DNA from: Chloroflexi bacterium TSY
GTDB taxonomy: Bacteria > Chloroflexota > Anaerolineae > Caldilineales > Caldilineaceae
Length of the DNA stretch: 64,000 bases
Assembly: GCA_019217005.1 (NCBI GenBank)
Contig: JAHBNG010000020.1
Location: 62,001 to 126,000 of the forward strand
Direction of reading: 5' to 3'
A program made the translations under genes and the position numbers. Below are positions 1 through 9,020 of the stretch, one piece after another. Under the pieces are notes generated by a model. That model saw only the letters and a list, made by a program, of their open reading frames with translations, did not search any database and was not told the origin of the DNA. Numbering within the stretch: the first letter of the stretch is position 1; the number at the start of each line of letters is the position of its first letter.

Positions 1-694
1 TGGTTGACTGAGCTAATGCTGCCCCTTTCTGACGCCACTCCGCCGATTCAAAACCCATTGCGGCCATCACAAAGAGGTCGGCGTCTCTCGCCACTTCAGC
101 AAGGGCATCATCCGCATGACCATCACCACCAAAAGCAATCACGCCCGCTGATGTTTCAAAACGCAGCCCAATACAGGCCAGATAAGGTTGCGCATGGGTG
201 ACTTCGTGAATAGAACAGGACCACTCGCCGCGCTGAATCGTGTTAGCGGGTTGAACTTCATGGACATGTACAGTAGGTTCAGGTCTTGAACCACAACCGC
301 CTCGCAATTGGTAAACATTGATACTCATCGGGTGTTGTGTACGCGCAACGACATCATCCCAGAAGGCACCACTCTCTTTACCCCAAACTTTGTCCGTCAT
401 CGCATTCAGAGGCGGAGGTCCATAGACGGTTAGCGTCTCATCCGCGCTCATAGCCTGCTCAAAGTGGGTCATCAGGAAACAGGGATAGTCTGCCACGTGA
501 TCTGAATGATAGTGGGTAAAGAAAAGATGACGGATAGCGGTTGGTGCGATGCCCATTTGCTGCATCTTGTAGGTTGCGGCAGGACCACAATCGACCATTG
601 TCCATCCTCCGTCGACGTCCAGCAGAAAACTGGTTCCCCAACGTTCTGCCGTCGGCGTCGGTGTGCCTGAACCTAAAATAACCAGTTGCGCCAT
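1..694 (-). CDS. MBL-fold metallo-hydrolase (3' part outside window)
   Basis: The reading frame begins MAQLVILGSGTPTPTAERWG and runs off the left edge. The metallo-beta-lactamase zinc motif HYHSDH is at about residues 62-67, in the RNase Z/ElaC-like style (GSGTPTP start, FTHYHSDH). A later GGDG segment fits the next metal-binding region. The family hydrolyses phosphodiester or ester substrates in the cytoplasm; the substrate here cannot be told. GGGAGGAAT precedes the ATG at 694, and the stop codon of the upstream permease is only 1 nt away, so translation is probably coupled and this is the last visible gene of the peptide-uptake operon. Confidence 0.8.
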   Translation of the reverse strand, partial: MAQLVILGSGTPTPTAERWGTSFLLDVDGGWTMVDCGPAATYKMQQMGIAPTAIRHLFFTHYHSDHVADYPCFLMTHFEQAMSADETLTVYGPPPLNAMTDKVWGKESGAFWDDVVARTQHPMSINVYQLRGGCGSRPEPTVHVHEVQPANTIQRGEWSCSIHEVTHAQPYLACIGLRFETSAGVIAFGGDGHADDALAEVARDADLFVMAAMGFESAEWRQKGAALAQST

Positions 695-695
695 G

Positions 696-1589
696 TCACG
701 ATTCCTCCCGTCCACGCAACCGCGGATTCGCCACTTCATCCAATCCAACGGTCATAATAAAGAGGGCCACAAAGATGATAATCAACATCACGATGGGTGT
801 GCCCCACCACCACCACATGCCACGCAAGATGGCCGAAGCGTCGATGGCCTGGTTGATGGTCATGCCCAACGTGGGGATACGGGTAGGGCCAAGACCAAGC
901 GTCTCTAAACCCGTGGCTGCGAGAATTGCGCCCGAGACGGCACTGGTAAAGCTAGAGGCCAAATAGGGCAATAAATTAGGCATGATCTCGCCAAACATGA
1001 TGCCCCAGCGTGACGCCCCCGATATCTGAGCCATCTGCACATAGCCGCGCTCACGCAAGGTCAACACCTGGGCGCGCAGTAGGCGGGTCGGAATCGGCCA
1101 GGCAAAGAGTGCAATGAGCAGCGCCATTGAGCCAATCTCGAAGCGCTCCACATAGCTGGCGATGACGATCAGGACGGCCAATCCGGGAATCGTGATGGCG
1201 GCGTCGGCAAACGCACTGATGGCCGTATCGAGCCAGCCCCCCACCATGCCCGCGGTGAAGCCTAAAAAGATGCCCAAGATCATGCCTGCCGTTGCTGCGA
1301 TAAAGCCGACACGCAGCGAGCGGGGTGTCGCCACCAACAACACTGCCAGCATGTCGCGCCCCTTGCTATCCGTCCCAAGCGGGTGACCCCACGTCCCCTC
1401 TTTGAAACCAAGCGGCAGATCAGCTTCAGTCCACGCGGGAACCATGTTGGTGGGAGTCGATCCGACTACAGCTAATTCTGTATTCCACATGCTCGAACCA
1501 AAGACCTCAAGCAAGGCAACGGTCAGCAATATGATGCCACCGATAAGAATCTTGCCGTTTAACCACGCTAATTGCCCTCGCTGCCCCAT
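696..1589 (-). CDS. Peptide/oligopeptide ABC transporter permease, DppC/OppC type
   Basis: A 297-residue inner-membrane protein. There is a TM segment at about residues 15-35, then the usual DppC periplasmic stretch (HPLGTDSKGRDMLAVLL), then about five more TM segments with the permease loop ending in ...ISGASRWGIMFGEIMPN (EAA loop, residues about 190-206). It forms the channel with the DppB-like permease at 3162-4178 and takes substrate from the lipoprotein at 4757-6559. dppB and dppC are normally adjacent; here a frameshifted ATPase gene lies between them. No ATPase subunits (DppD/F) are in the window; they may lie beyond the left edge. Confidence 0.9.
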   Translation of the reverse strand: MGQRGQLAWLNGKILIGGIILLTVALLEVFGSSMWNTELAVVGSTPTNMVPAWTEADLPLGFKEGTWGHPLGTDSKGRDMLAVLLVATPRSLRVGFIAATAGMILGIFLGFTAGMVGGWLDTAISAFADAAITIPGLAVLIVIASYVERFEIGSMALLIALFAWPIPTRLLRAQVLTLRERGYVQMAQISGASRWGIMFGEIMPNLLPYLASSFTSAVSGAILAATGLETLGLGPTRIPTLGMTINQAIDASAILRGMWWWWGTPIVMLIIIFVALFIMTVGLDEVANPRLRGREES

Positions 1590-1603
1590 TAAAACTGCCT
1601 CTT

Positions 1604-3005
1604 CTAAACGACAATCGCTTCTGGATTGAATAACAGTAGTTCTGGATCTGTGCTGGTACGGTCTTGCAGTGGTTGTGTAAAGCCGCTGCGGCTGAATAAT
1701 ACATGATAGATGCGCCAGCCGTTTTCGTCGCCTTGCCAGGCTTTGGTCTTCCGTTGGAGTGCCTCTAGATCAGCTATGCTCATTGGTTGATTTCGCCAGC
1801 GAGCTTCACCAAGCCACGCAATACGCTGCTGATAGCTTACCCCCACCACATCGATCTGATTTTGACTGTTCCACCATGAGCCAACTGCCTCAGGCCAGAA
1901 ACCCGGTGTATACTGGTTCGCCAGTTTATAAACGCTACCGCGTGCCAGATCTTCCCATGTGATTGCCACAAATTGTTCCCACGTCGGTCGTAAGATTTGC
2001 TCGACCAGCCCCGCACCTTGGCCTCGTTCAATAGCTCCCGTATAGGGCAAGATGTATCGTCCCCAAAAGCGAATATACGGATCCGCTATGTGCCAAGTTC
2101 CCCGCTGTTTTTGACTCCGTCGAGTGATTCCAATTGGTATACGCCGTTCCACATAACCAGCACCCTGTAGCGGTGTTAGATAGCCAGGCAAACTGCTTCG
2201 CTCAAGTCCTGCTTCACGGGCGATGCCAGAGAGTGTATGTTGCCCGCTGGCAATTGCGCGTAACGCAGCCACATAGTGACGTGGATCGCGCAGTTCCTCA
2301 CGCAGCAGGGTGAGGCCATCATGGTAGAGGATACTCGCCGGATCGAATGCGGTTTGGCTGAGATTTGTCCACCATGAACGATCTGTATCCAGTTGGGCTA
2401 GGTAAGCGGGCATTCCTCCGGCTAGCGCATGAGTTTCGATCAATTCAACGGGGGAACGGTCAGGCAAAAACGAACTTGACTGTTGAACCGTCAGCGGGTG
2501 CATGGATAGCTGTGCAGTGCGGCGTCCATAAAGCGGCGCATCCTGATTCAAGATGTCGCGTTCAATAACAGACATATAGGAACTGCATAATACAAAAAAG
2601 AGTTTGGTCTGTTGCAGTTCTTCGTCCCACATTTTCTGGATGACTGAGGCCAGATGGCTGCTCGAGCCCGCCAGATAGGGATATTCATCAAGAATGAAAA
2701 CAAAGCGCTGCTCACGAGACAGCCGGGCAATTGCCTGAAATAAGCCCAACCAGGACTCATAAGATCCTGGTGCTGACGTTGGTCCATGCTCCTCTGCCCA
2801 TACGATTGCCGACAAATTACGCAATAGAGATTCCGCAGAATCGAGGTAAGCGAGAAAATAGATCCCTTTACTTATCGCGGGCAAACTCATTTAGTAAGGC
2901 TGTTTTACCAACACGCCGTCGACCCGTCAAGATAATAAATTCTGCTTTGTCTGATTCGTAACGTTCTGAAAGCCATTGAAGCTCCTGCACACGGTTGAAA
3001 AACAT
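1604..3005 (-). pseudogene. Archaeal-type ATPase with DUF234 nuclease-like tail, frameshifted
   Basis: The start at 3005 (GGAG 5 nt upstream of the ATG) gives 45 residues including the Walker A loop GRRRVGKTAL, then a TAA at 2868-2870. The protein continues in another frame from GIYFLAYLDSAE through Walker B (FVFILDEYPYLAG), a winged-helix segment and a C-terminal DUF234-type domain (QIDVVGV...WLGEARW, a PD-(D/E)xK-like pattern with Arg instead of Lys). One base removed from AAGTAAAGGG restores a single frame of about 465 residues. The family is of unclear function, often scattered by horizontal transfer. This gene separates dppB from dppC, so it probably inserted into the operon. Translation of the second part alone would lack Walker A. 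Confidence 0.8.
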
Positions 3006-3024
3006 GGATTCTCCACTTTGTATA

Positions 3025-3061
3025 TTTAATGGGCGTAATTATTATAATTATACCCATTAAA
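3025..3061. promoter_or_regulatory. AT-rich near-perfect palindrome, possible operator
   Basis: The arms TTTAATGGG and CCCATTAAA enclose TAATTAT-T-ATAATTA, symmetric about position 3043. It lies 20 nt upstream of the ATPase start, where an autoregulatory operator or a stem-loop between dppB and the inserted gene could sit. No protein can be assigned to it. Confidence 0.45.
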
Positions 3062-3161
3062 TTAGTGCTTGAGCAAACGTCGTCAGCATCGTTCGTGATC
3101 CGACTGCAATTCCCAGTCGACAACCACATTACGGAGTAGAGAATCATTGCAAATGCGCCGA

Positions 3162-4178
3162 CTAACGACGCTGATAGTTAATCCGAGGATCGATCAACGG
3201 ATAGACAAAATCCAAAATCAGTACAGCCAACGATACCCCAACAATTACATAAAAGACAATGCCCTGAATCAACGTGTAGTCCGAATTGAGAATGCCCTGA
3301 TAGAGCAGGTATCCCATGCCTGGGTAGGTAAAGATTAGCTCGACCAGAATCGATCCGCCAGCCAATCCACCGAGTGCAACACCAAGAGCCGTTACTTGAG
3401 GCAGGACCGCGTTGCGGATGCCGTAGCGCCAGAAGATAGAGGCTGCTTTCAGCCCCTTTGCTTCGGCCAGTACCATGTAATCCTCGCCTTCAATGGTAAC
3501 CATCATGCCTCGCATGCCCAGTGCCCAACTCCCCATGCTGACGAGAACAATGCAGAGTGCGGGCAAGGTGGCGTGTTCGAGCAGGCTGTTGATGAAGGGC
3601 CAATTCAGACCGGGCGTCAAACCACGCGCATATCCGCCAGCAAAAGGCAGCCACTGGTTATTGAAAGCAAAGAGATAGAGAAGCAGAATGCCCAACATAA
3701 AGGCTGGAATTGCCGTAAAGGCCAGCGAGAGAGGGAGCAGCCAGCGGGCCAACCGCGGCGTCCGTCGCCATGCGAGCAACGCACCCACACCATTGCCCAG
3801 CAGAAACGAAATCAGTGTTGCCACCCCTAACAAACCCAATGTCCAAGGCATCGCGCGCGCCACCAACGTATCAACCCGGCTGGGAAAGAATGAGAGAGAG
3901 TAGCCCGTATTCAAGGTGAGTGAGTTGTAAAGGTGCTTCACATATTGCACATAGAGCGGCTCATCCAACCCAAAGCGCTGTCGCCAGGAATCGATCAACT
4001 GCTGGCTATTCGCTACATTTGCCCCTTCCGTCATCATCCTTCCCAACATAGCCTGCACTGGATCGCCAGGAGCCAGGCGTGGAATGATAAACATGACCGT
4101 CGTCCCCAACCAAATGGTGAAGGCGAACATGGCTAGACGGCGGAGGATGTAGGGGGTGGTGAGGCCGTGGAACTTCAT
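3162..4178 (-). CDS. Peptide/oligopeptide ABC transporter permease, DppB/OppB type
   Basis: The start at 4178 (MKFHGLTTPYILRRLAMFAF) gives 338 residues. Family features are the N-terminal TM helix followed by FIIPRLAPGDPVQAMLG (canonical DppB signature), five further TM segments, and the EAA loop (LAEAKGLKAASIFWRYGIRNAVLPQ, about residues 240-264). It pairs with the DppC-like permease. No Shine-Dalgarno sequence is visible before the ATG: the upstream bases belong to an inverted repeat flanking the four-helix-bundle gene, which suggests that insertion replaced the native leader. Expression of dppB may therefore be altered. Confidence 0.9.
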   Translation of the reverse strand: MKFHGLTTPYILRRLAMFAFTIWLGTTVMFIIPRLAPGDPVQAMLGRMMTEGANVANSQQLIDSWRQRFGLDEPLYVQYVKHLYNSLTLNTGYSLSFFPSRVDTLVARAMPWTLGLLGVATLISFLLGNGVGALLAWRRTPRLARWLLPLSLAFTAIPAFMLGILLLYLFAFNNQWLPFAGGYARGLTPGLNWPFINSLLEHATLPALCIVLVSMGSWALGMRGMMVTIEGEDYMVLAEAKGLKAASIFWRYGIRNAVLPQVTALGVALGGLAGGSILVELIFTYPGMGYLLYQGILNSDYTLIQGIVFYVIVGVSLAVLILDFVYPLIDPRINYQRR

Positions 4179-4193
4179 GATTGAGATGAACAA

Positions 4194-4747
4194 GATGAAT
4201 AAGATGACAGAATTATGAAAGGGTTCGTATCTTGGGGTTGTTCTATACTATACATAAGGTTTGTTTGAGCATATAGGGCGATACACTCTGCCTCGAATAT
4301 TAATCGTTTTGTACGGTATACAGGAGCTTGTTTATGGGCAAGAAAGAGATTATTAATCATCGGGATTTAGATGTCTACAATCGAGCGTTCGATGCAGCGA
4401 TGACGATCTTTCAATTATCTAAGTCTTTTCCAAAAGAGGAACAATACTCTCTAACAGACCAGATTCGTCGTTCATCCCGTTCGGTTTGCTCGAATATTGC
4501 TGAAGCTTGGAGAAAACGCCGCTATGAAAAAGCATTCATCAGCAAGCTCTCCGATTCCGAAGGCGAAGCCGCCGAAACCCAAGTATGGCTAGAGTTCGCA
4601 GTAGAATGCGACTATGTCGAAGCCCCAAAAGCCCGCAAACTCTACCGCACTTATGCCTCCATCATTGGTACCCTCGTCGGCATGATCCACCACGCCAACA
4701 AATGGACCATCCCCAAATAAACCGCTATCCCTTTCATCTTATTCATC
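4194..4747. repeat. 14-bp inverted repeats bracketing the four-helix-bundle gene
   Basis: GATGAATAAGATGA at 4194-4207 is repeated exactly in inverted orientation at 4734-4747, around the gene at 4334-4720. Related ATTCATCTT-rich tracts occur at 16280-16315 and 19010-19078 without such a gene. The arrangement suggests a small mobile cassette or insertion between pre-existing dispersed repeats, inside what was once dppA-dppB. Confidence 0.5.
4334..4720 (+). CDS. Four-helix-bundle protein (23S rRNA intervening-sequence protein family)
   Basis: 128 residues, ATG at 4334 with AGGAG 7 nt upstream; a TTG six bases earlier is less likely. Family pattern: RDLDVYNRAFDAAMTIF start, then LTDQIRRSSRSVCSNIAEAW and the KLSDSEGEAAETQVWLEFA helix. 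The family (PF05635-like) was first seen in intervening sequences of 23S rRNA genes but is also common as free-standing genes. Its molecular role is unknown. It runs opposite to the surrounding operon, splits dppA from dppB and is bracketed by inverted repeats, all of which suggest acquisition. Confidence 0.88.
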   Translation: MGKKEIINHRDLDVYNRAFDAAMTIFQLSKSFPKEEQYSLTDQIRRSSRSVCSNIAEAWRKRRYEKAFISKLSDSEGEAAETQVWLEFAVECDYVEAPKARKLYRTYASIIGTLVGMIHHANKWTIPK

Positions 4748-4756
4748 TCATTCACT

Positions 4757-6559
4757 CTACCGCGCCGGCTCCAACCCATGAATAATCACATGCGCACTCT
4801 GCCACCACGTCGCGGGCTGGATGTAGTTGTTTTCCGCAGTGGGCCAGTTTGTCCAGTATGTTGTGTCAAATGGTACTAGCTTGACGGCTTCGACCAGTGG
4901 CACGGCGGGCAGTTCGGAGAGCCAGAGTTCCATTGCCTCGATAAAGAGCGGTTCGATAGCAGCATCGTTGAGCGGCAACTCGCGGATTTCGTCGACAATG
5001 GCGCTATAAGCCGCAGCTGTCTCCGTGTTCCAGCGGGGGGCGTTGGCGTAGAAGCCGCCCACCTGCTCACTGGCATCTCCGGGCACATGACTGACATTAT
5101 AGGCATTCATGGACGGCCAGGGTTCGGTAGCAGAGCCACAGGCTCCAAAGAAAACATAGAGAGCGAAACCTGCTCCGAGTAGATTGTCGATAAATTCGGG
5201 AATCGGCTGGATGCTGTGGCTGGCGTTGATGCCCACTGCCTGCAATTGCTCGACGATGAGTGATGCCGTGTCGTTAAATTCGGTATCGTCAAAGCTGGTG
5301 ACGCTGGCGGCCAGTTCTTCCCCATCCTTCTCGTAGTAACCGCTACTCTCGTTGAGCGTATAGCCCTTGCCCTCGATGATGGTTCTGGCTTGGTCTGCAT
5401 TGTGGGTCATAATCGGGTAGGTGTCGTAGAGACCTGCTGCTTCTGCTGCGTCTACATAGCGTTGGAGCGGCGGAAAGGCGGGCAGGAAGCTGGCGGATGC
5501 GACAGTTGAGCCTTCGTATGCGATTTCGATGATTTGGTCGCGGTTGATGGCGTAGTTGATGGCCAGGCGCATTTCGGGATCGTCCCAGGGTGCCTTGGTG
5601 TGGTTGAATTCCAGATTGCGGGCACAGGGGTCAATCCAGGTGAAGGGCAAACCTTCAGTCCAGCCGACAACGTTCGAATTGAGCTGCCGTAGAGCCAGGA
5701 AGGCCCCCAGATTAACGCTCATCAGGCTGTCCAATTCGCCTTGGCCCATGGCCGCTGTGCGCGCCTCTTCATTGCCATAAGCAGTCCAAACGAGCTTGGC
5801 CGGTGCCGGTAGTTCCTGGAAGCCTGTCGCTGCGCCCCACCAATCTTCATTGCGTATGTAGACAAACTCGTTCTCGCTCGCACTCTCCAACAAATAAGGT
5901 CCAGTGAAGACAGGTTCAGAAAAGGTGAAGGTGGTTGGATCGTCAACGTCGGCCCAGATATGCTCTGGTACAACGATAAAGCCATCGCCCTGCTTGGTGG
6001 AGATATTGGCATCCACAAAACGCACATCTGGTCCGGCCAGATTGAGCGGAACGGTCAGATCATCAACCTTTTCTACACTCTCCAGTCCATCAAAGCTCTG
6101 AATTTGCAGATCTCCATCACTGGTCGCCAAATTTACGGTAAAGATGACGTCATCGGCATCGAATGCTTCGCCATCGCTCCAGGTGATTCCTTCTCGCAGG
6201 GTGATCGTCCAGACAGACGAATCATCATTGGCACTGACACTCTCAGCTAACCAGGGCATATACTCGCCCGTCTCATAGTTGAGAATGACCAACGGCTCGG
6301 CCATGGCCTGCATGAGACCATGCTCCAACCGTCGGCTGGGTGCAAAGGGATTCCAGAGATTGGGGTCAGTTACTGGGCCTTGATCAATATCAAAGATAAC
6401 GGTGCTGGCGCGCTCGCTGTCCATTGCAGAATCGGCAGCAGCTGGTTCCGCAGCATCACCACCGTCGCCTACAGGAGCAGGTGGGGTGGCTGCGCAACCG
6501 CTGAGAATCACGCCTACAAGCAATAGTGTGACGATTATGAGCAAAAGAGTTCTTTTCAT
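4757..6559 (-). CDS. Peptide-binding lipoprotein of an ABC transporter (SBP family 5, DppA/OppA type)
   Basis: 600 residues. A lipoprotein signal ([20 protein letters not shown] then GC; lipobox LSGC, Cys22) anchors it at the outer face of the membrane. The family-5 hallmarks follow: [30 protein letters not shown] (about 117-137) and late [22 protein letters not shown] is 7 nt before the ATG. It captures oligopeptides or related solutes for the DppB/DppC pair downstream. The gene ends only 36 nt from the convergent four-helix-bundle gene. Confidence 0.92.
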   Translation of the reverse strand: MKRTLLLIIVTLLLVGVILSGCAATPPAPVGDGGDAAEPAAADSAMDSERASTVIFDIDQGPVTDPNLWNPFAPSRRLEHGLMQAMAEPLVILNYETGEYMPWLAESVSANDDSSVWTITLREGITWSDGEAFDADDVIFTVNLATSDGDLQIQSFDGLESVEKVDDLTVPLNLAGPDVRFVDANISTKQGDGFIVVPEHIWADVDDPTTFTFSEPVFTGPYLLESASENEFVYIRNEDWWGAATGFQELPAPAKLVWTAYGNEEARTAAMGQGELDSLMSVNLGAFLALRQLNSNVVGWTEGLPFTWIDPCARNLEFNHTKAPWDDPEMRLAINYAINRDQIIEIAYEGSTVASASFLPAFPPLQRYVDAAEAAGLYDTYPIMTHNADQARTIIEGKGYTLNESSGYYEKDGEELAASVTSFDDTEFNDTASLIVEQLQAVGINASHSIQPIPEFIDNLLGAGFALYVFFGACGSATEPWPSMNAYNVSHVPGDASEQVGGFYANAPRWNTETAAAYSAIVDEIRELPLNDAAIEPLFIEAMELWLSELPAVPLVEAVKLVPFDTTYWTNWPTAENNYIQPATWWQSAHVIIHGLEPAR

Positions 6560-6621
6560 AGGGTTTCTCCTTGGGTCTGGTAATTGACAGGATTTGAAAC
6601 ATGATCCGGGAGAAGAAGATC

Positions 6622-7572
6622 TTAGGTATCTAACCCACGCTTAATCAGCGTGTAAATCCCTGGCTGTGGCTGATACCCCAGCTTGCGGTTGATGGCCAAC
6701 ATGGGACCATTTTCTGAATTGTTGTCCGTCCGTATGTAGTCTGCCCCAAGGCCCTTGGCCCAACCAATCGCCAACACCTTGAGAGCTTGCGCAATGCCGC
6801 GACCCCGATAATTCTCATCCACCCCCGTCATCAAGTTGTACATGGAATTGGACTCTTGAAAATAGCCGACGGCGCACATTCCAACAATCTTGTCACCATC
6901 GGCCGCGAGCCACTGTCCGTCAGGACGATACCAGGACGCAGTAAAGACGTCTTGATTGAATCGTTCAAAGGGTGGAAATGTTCCTTCAGAGCCAGGATCC
7001 TGCAACGAGGTGCGTCGATTAATCTCATATAACCCGCGACGTGTTTCCTCACTATCTGTCACATCAGCCAGCGTATAGAAACGGACGCCCTTCTCTTGTG
7101 CGGTAACCACCAAATCGGCAAAAGCGGCCTCATCAAAGGAATCGAGCTCCAGCTTAGATTGGAAGGAATGCTTGGATTGCGTAAAACCGCGTGCCTTGGC
7201 GAAACGCAACCCTTCGGGTTCGGCTTCCCCCACATCTGTCGTGATTGACGTGCCGTCATGAGAATGGATAAAGGCCAACGCATTTTCATACAGTTGCTGG
7301 CCGTGGCCCCGTTTTCGAAATTCTTTATCTGTACCAACCCAAAGGTAGAATTCGCCTTCACGGTTCCAAGGACCGTGTACCGCCACACTGTAACCAACGA
7401 CACGACCATTATCTGCGCGAACAACACTGCGGCGTAGGGTATTTTCGGCATTTCGCTGATCCCATTCATGGATATCGGCTGCGGAGATGGGATCGGGTTC
7501 AAAGTGATTGAGGAAGGTTGCAAGCGAGTCATAGTCCCTTTCGGGATTGGCTGTTTCGATTGTAAAGGTCAT
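6622..7572 (-). CDS. GNAT acetyltransferase with two GNAT domains
   Basis: 316 residues from the ATG at 7572 (MTFTIETANPERDYDSLATF); a further upstream start would overlap the preceding gene. The N-terminal GNAT domain contains the acetyl-CoA loop KEFRKRGHGQQL (about residues 84-95). The C-terminal domain contains DENYRGRGIAQALK (about 260-273). Such double GNATs acetylate small molecules or peptides in the cytoplasm; the substrate is unknown. It lies 62 nt upstream of the dppA-like gene and 22 nt after the LLM gene, so it is inside the operon. Confidence 0.87.
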   Translation of the reverse strand: MTFTIETANPERDYDSLATFLNHFEPDPISAADIHEWDQRNAENTLRRSVVRADNGRVVGYSVAVHGPWNREGEFYLWVGTDKEFRKRGHGQQLYENALAFIHSHDGTSITTDVGEAEPEGLRFAKARGFTQSKHSFQSKLELDSFDEAAFADLVVTAQEKGVRFYTLADVTDSEETRRGLYEINRRTSLQDPGSEGTFPPFERFNQDVFTASWYRPDGQWLAADGDKIVGMCAVGYFQESNSMYNLMTGVDENYRGRGIAQALKVLAIGWAKGLGADYIRTDNNSENGPMLAINRKLGYQPQPGIYTLIKRGLDT

Positions 7573-7594
7573 GAGAGGGATCCTCTTCTCAATA

Positions 7595-8539
7595 TCACCT
7601 TGGCTTGTTATAGACAACCGCATCCGCAAACGCTTCTAACCCATCCAAATCATCCACGTCCGCCCACTGCAACATAACGCGTTGCACACCGACATCGGCC
7701 AGTTGTCCAAGCTGATCGACTATCTGCGCGGGTGTCCCCACAACCAAGCCACGGTTCCAGAGTTCATCTACACTGTGTCCATCCAGTTTATTCGCAAGTT
7801 CAGCATCGGTGCGGCCAAAGATGAGGCCCTTCATCTGCGAACGACGTACAGCGGTGCGCGGACGATTGTTCTGATCGAGCAATTCATCCAAATAGGCACT
7901 GAGCGCAGTAAATTGGGCTGGTGTGCGGTAGATTCCGTTCCACTCATCGCCATAGCGCGCGGCCATCTCCAACATCTTGTTGGGGCGGATTGAGTCGGGT
8001 CCGTTGCCGCCGATCATGATGGTTGGACCGCTTAGTCTCTGAGGGCGTGGTAATAGAGTGGCCTCGTTCAGGCGATAGTATTGGCCTGTATAGGTGACTG
8101 GTTCATCGTTTTGCAACAGCTTTTTAATCACCTCCAGCCCTTCTTGCCAGCGGACAAAACGCTCTTTGGTCTCCAAAATGTCAAATCCAAATGCCTCGTG
8201 TTCACGCACGCCGCCACCCCAGCCAGCACCAACACCCAAAACCATACGCCCGCCCGAGAGATCGTCGATATCCTTAGCCGTTCGTGCAATATGCACCGGA
8301 TGCCGAAACGAGACAGGTGTCACGAGCGTGCCAAAACTCATGCGTTTGGTGTTGGCTGCCAGCCACGTTAGCGAGGTCCAAAGTTCCAGCGAGTCCTGAT
8401 TGGGCGGATCCGCATCGTAGAAGTGGTCGGAGCGGAACAGGCCCGCAAAGCCTAGCTCTTCAACAGCTGGAACAAGACGTTGCCAGCGCGGCCACGTGAG
8501 TCCACGCTGGCCTTCAACAGTGAGACAGATTTCGATCAT
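7595..8539 (-). CDS. LLM-class F420/FMN-dependent oxidoreductase
   Basis: 314 residues with the luciferase-like TIM-barrel pattern: FAGLFRSDHF near residue 31, GTLVTPVSFRHPVHIARTAKDIDDLSGGR-type segment (about 69-97) and LGVGAGW. The family oxidises or monooxygenates small organics using F420H2 or FMNH2. The start lies 2 nt after the preceding GNAT stop, suggesting translational coupling. The neighbouring peptide transporter and acetyltransferases suggest processing of an imported compound, but the substrate is not identifiable. Confidence 0.9.
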   Translation of the reverse strand: MIEICLTVEGQRGLTWPRWQRLVPAVEELGFAGLFRSDHFYDADPPNQDSLELWTSLTWLAANTKRMSFGTLVTPVSFRHPVHIARTAKDIDDLSGGRMVLGVGAGWGGGVREHEAFGFDILETKERFVRWQEGLEVIKKLLQNDEPVTYTGQYYRLNEATLLPRPQRLSGPTIMIGGNGPDSIRPNKMLEMAARYGDEWNGIYRTPAQFTALSAYLDELLDQNNRPRTAVRRSQMKGLIFGRTDAELANKLDGHSVDELWNRGLVVGTPAQIVDQLGQLADVGVQRVMLQWADVDDLDGLEAFADAVVYNKPR

Positions 8540-8541
8540 GG

Positions 8542-9020
8542 TCAGTTTTCCATTGTACGCTCTAACGTTAACAGGTAATTGCCAAACCCCAGACGTCTAT
8601 AAAATTCAAGCGCTTCCTCATTCGTAGCCAACGCGTCTACTGTGATTTGGGTGATTCCCTGATCGGCACACCAGGTACAGAACTGCTCGACGAGCTTTGA
8701 GCCAACGCCTCTTCCACGGTACGCATCCAAAACGAGCATATTCTGAATTTCCGCCAGCGATGCCAGCGTGCGATAGGTAGGAACCGCGTTGAAATACGAC
8801 CAGCAAGATAGCCAATGATGTCGGTCTCATACACGGCCACCCAAACGGTTCCTTGCTGAATACGCTTCTCAAAATAGTTGGCCGCTTCTTCTGTATTGCG
8901 CCAGGTAACATCATGAGTCCGATCAAGCGAGGCATGATGATCGGATAAATGACCAAATAACCGCAGCACATCGTCCAAGTCCGATAATGTTGCGACGCGA
9001 ATTACCATATGTTCTCTCAC
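8542..9020 (-). pseudogene. GNAT acetyltransferase, frameshifted
   Basis: The N-terminal part (VIRVATLSDLDDVLRLFGHL ... YEKRIQQ-like ... DIIGYLAGRIST) is in one frame. The acetyl-CoA loop and C-terminus (VLDAYRGRGVGSKLVEQFC ... EEALEFYRRLGFGNYLLTLE) is in another. The change of frame falls near 8770-8800, where removing or adding one base in AACGCGG gives a normal GNAT of about 158 residues. The start overlaps the upstream TAXI gene by 4 nt. It is either a recent inactivation or a read error. Confidence 0.78.
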
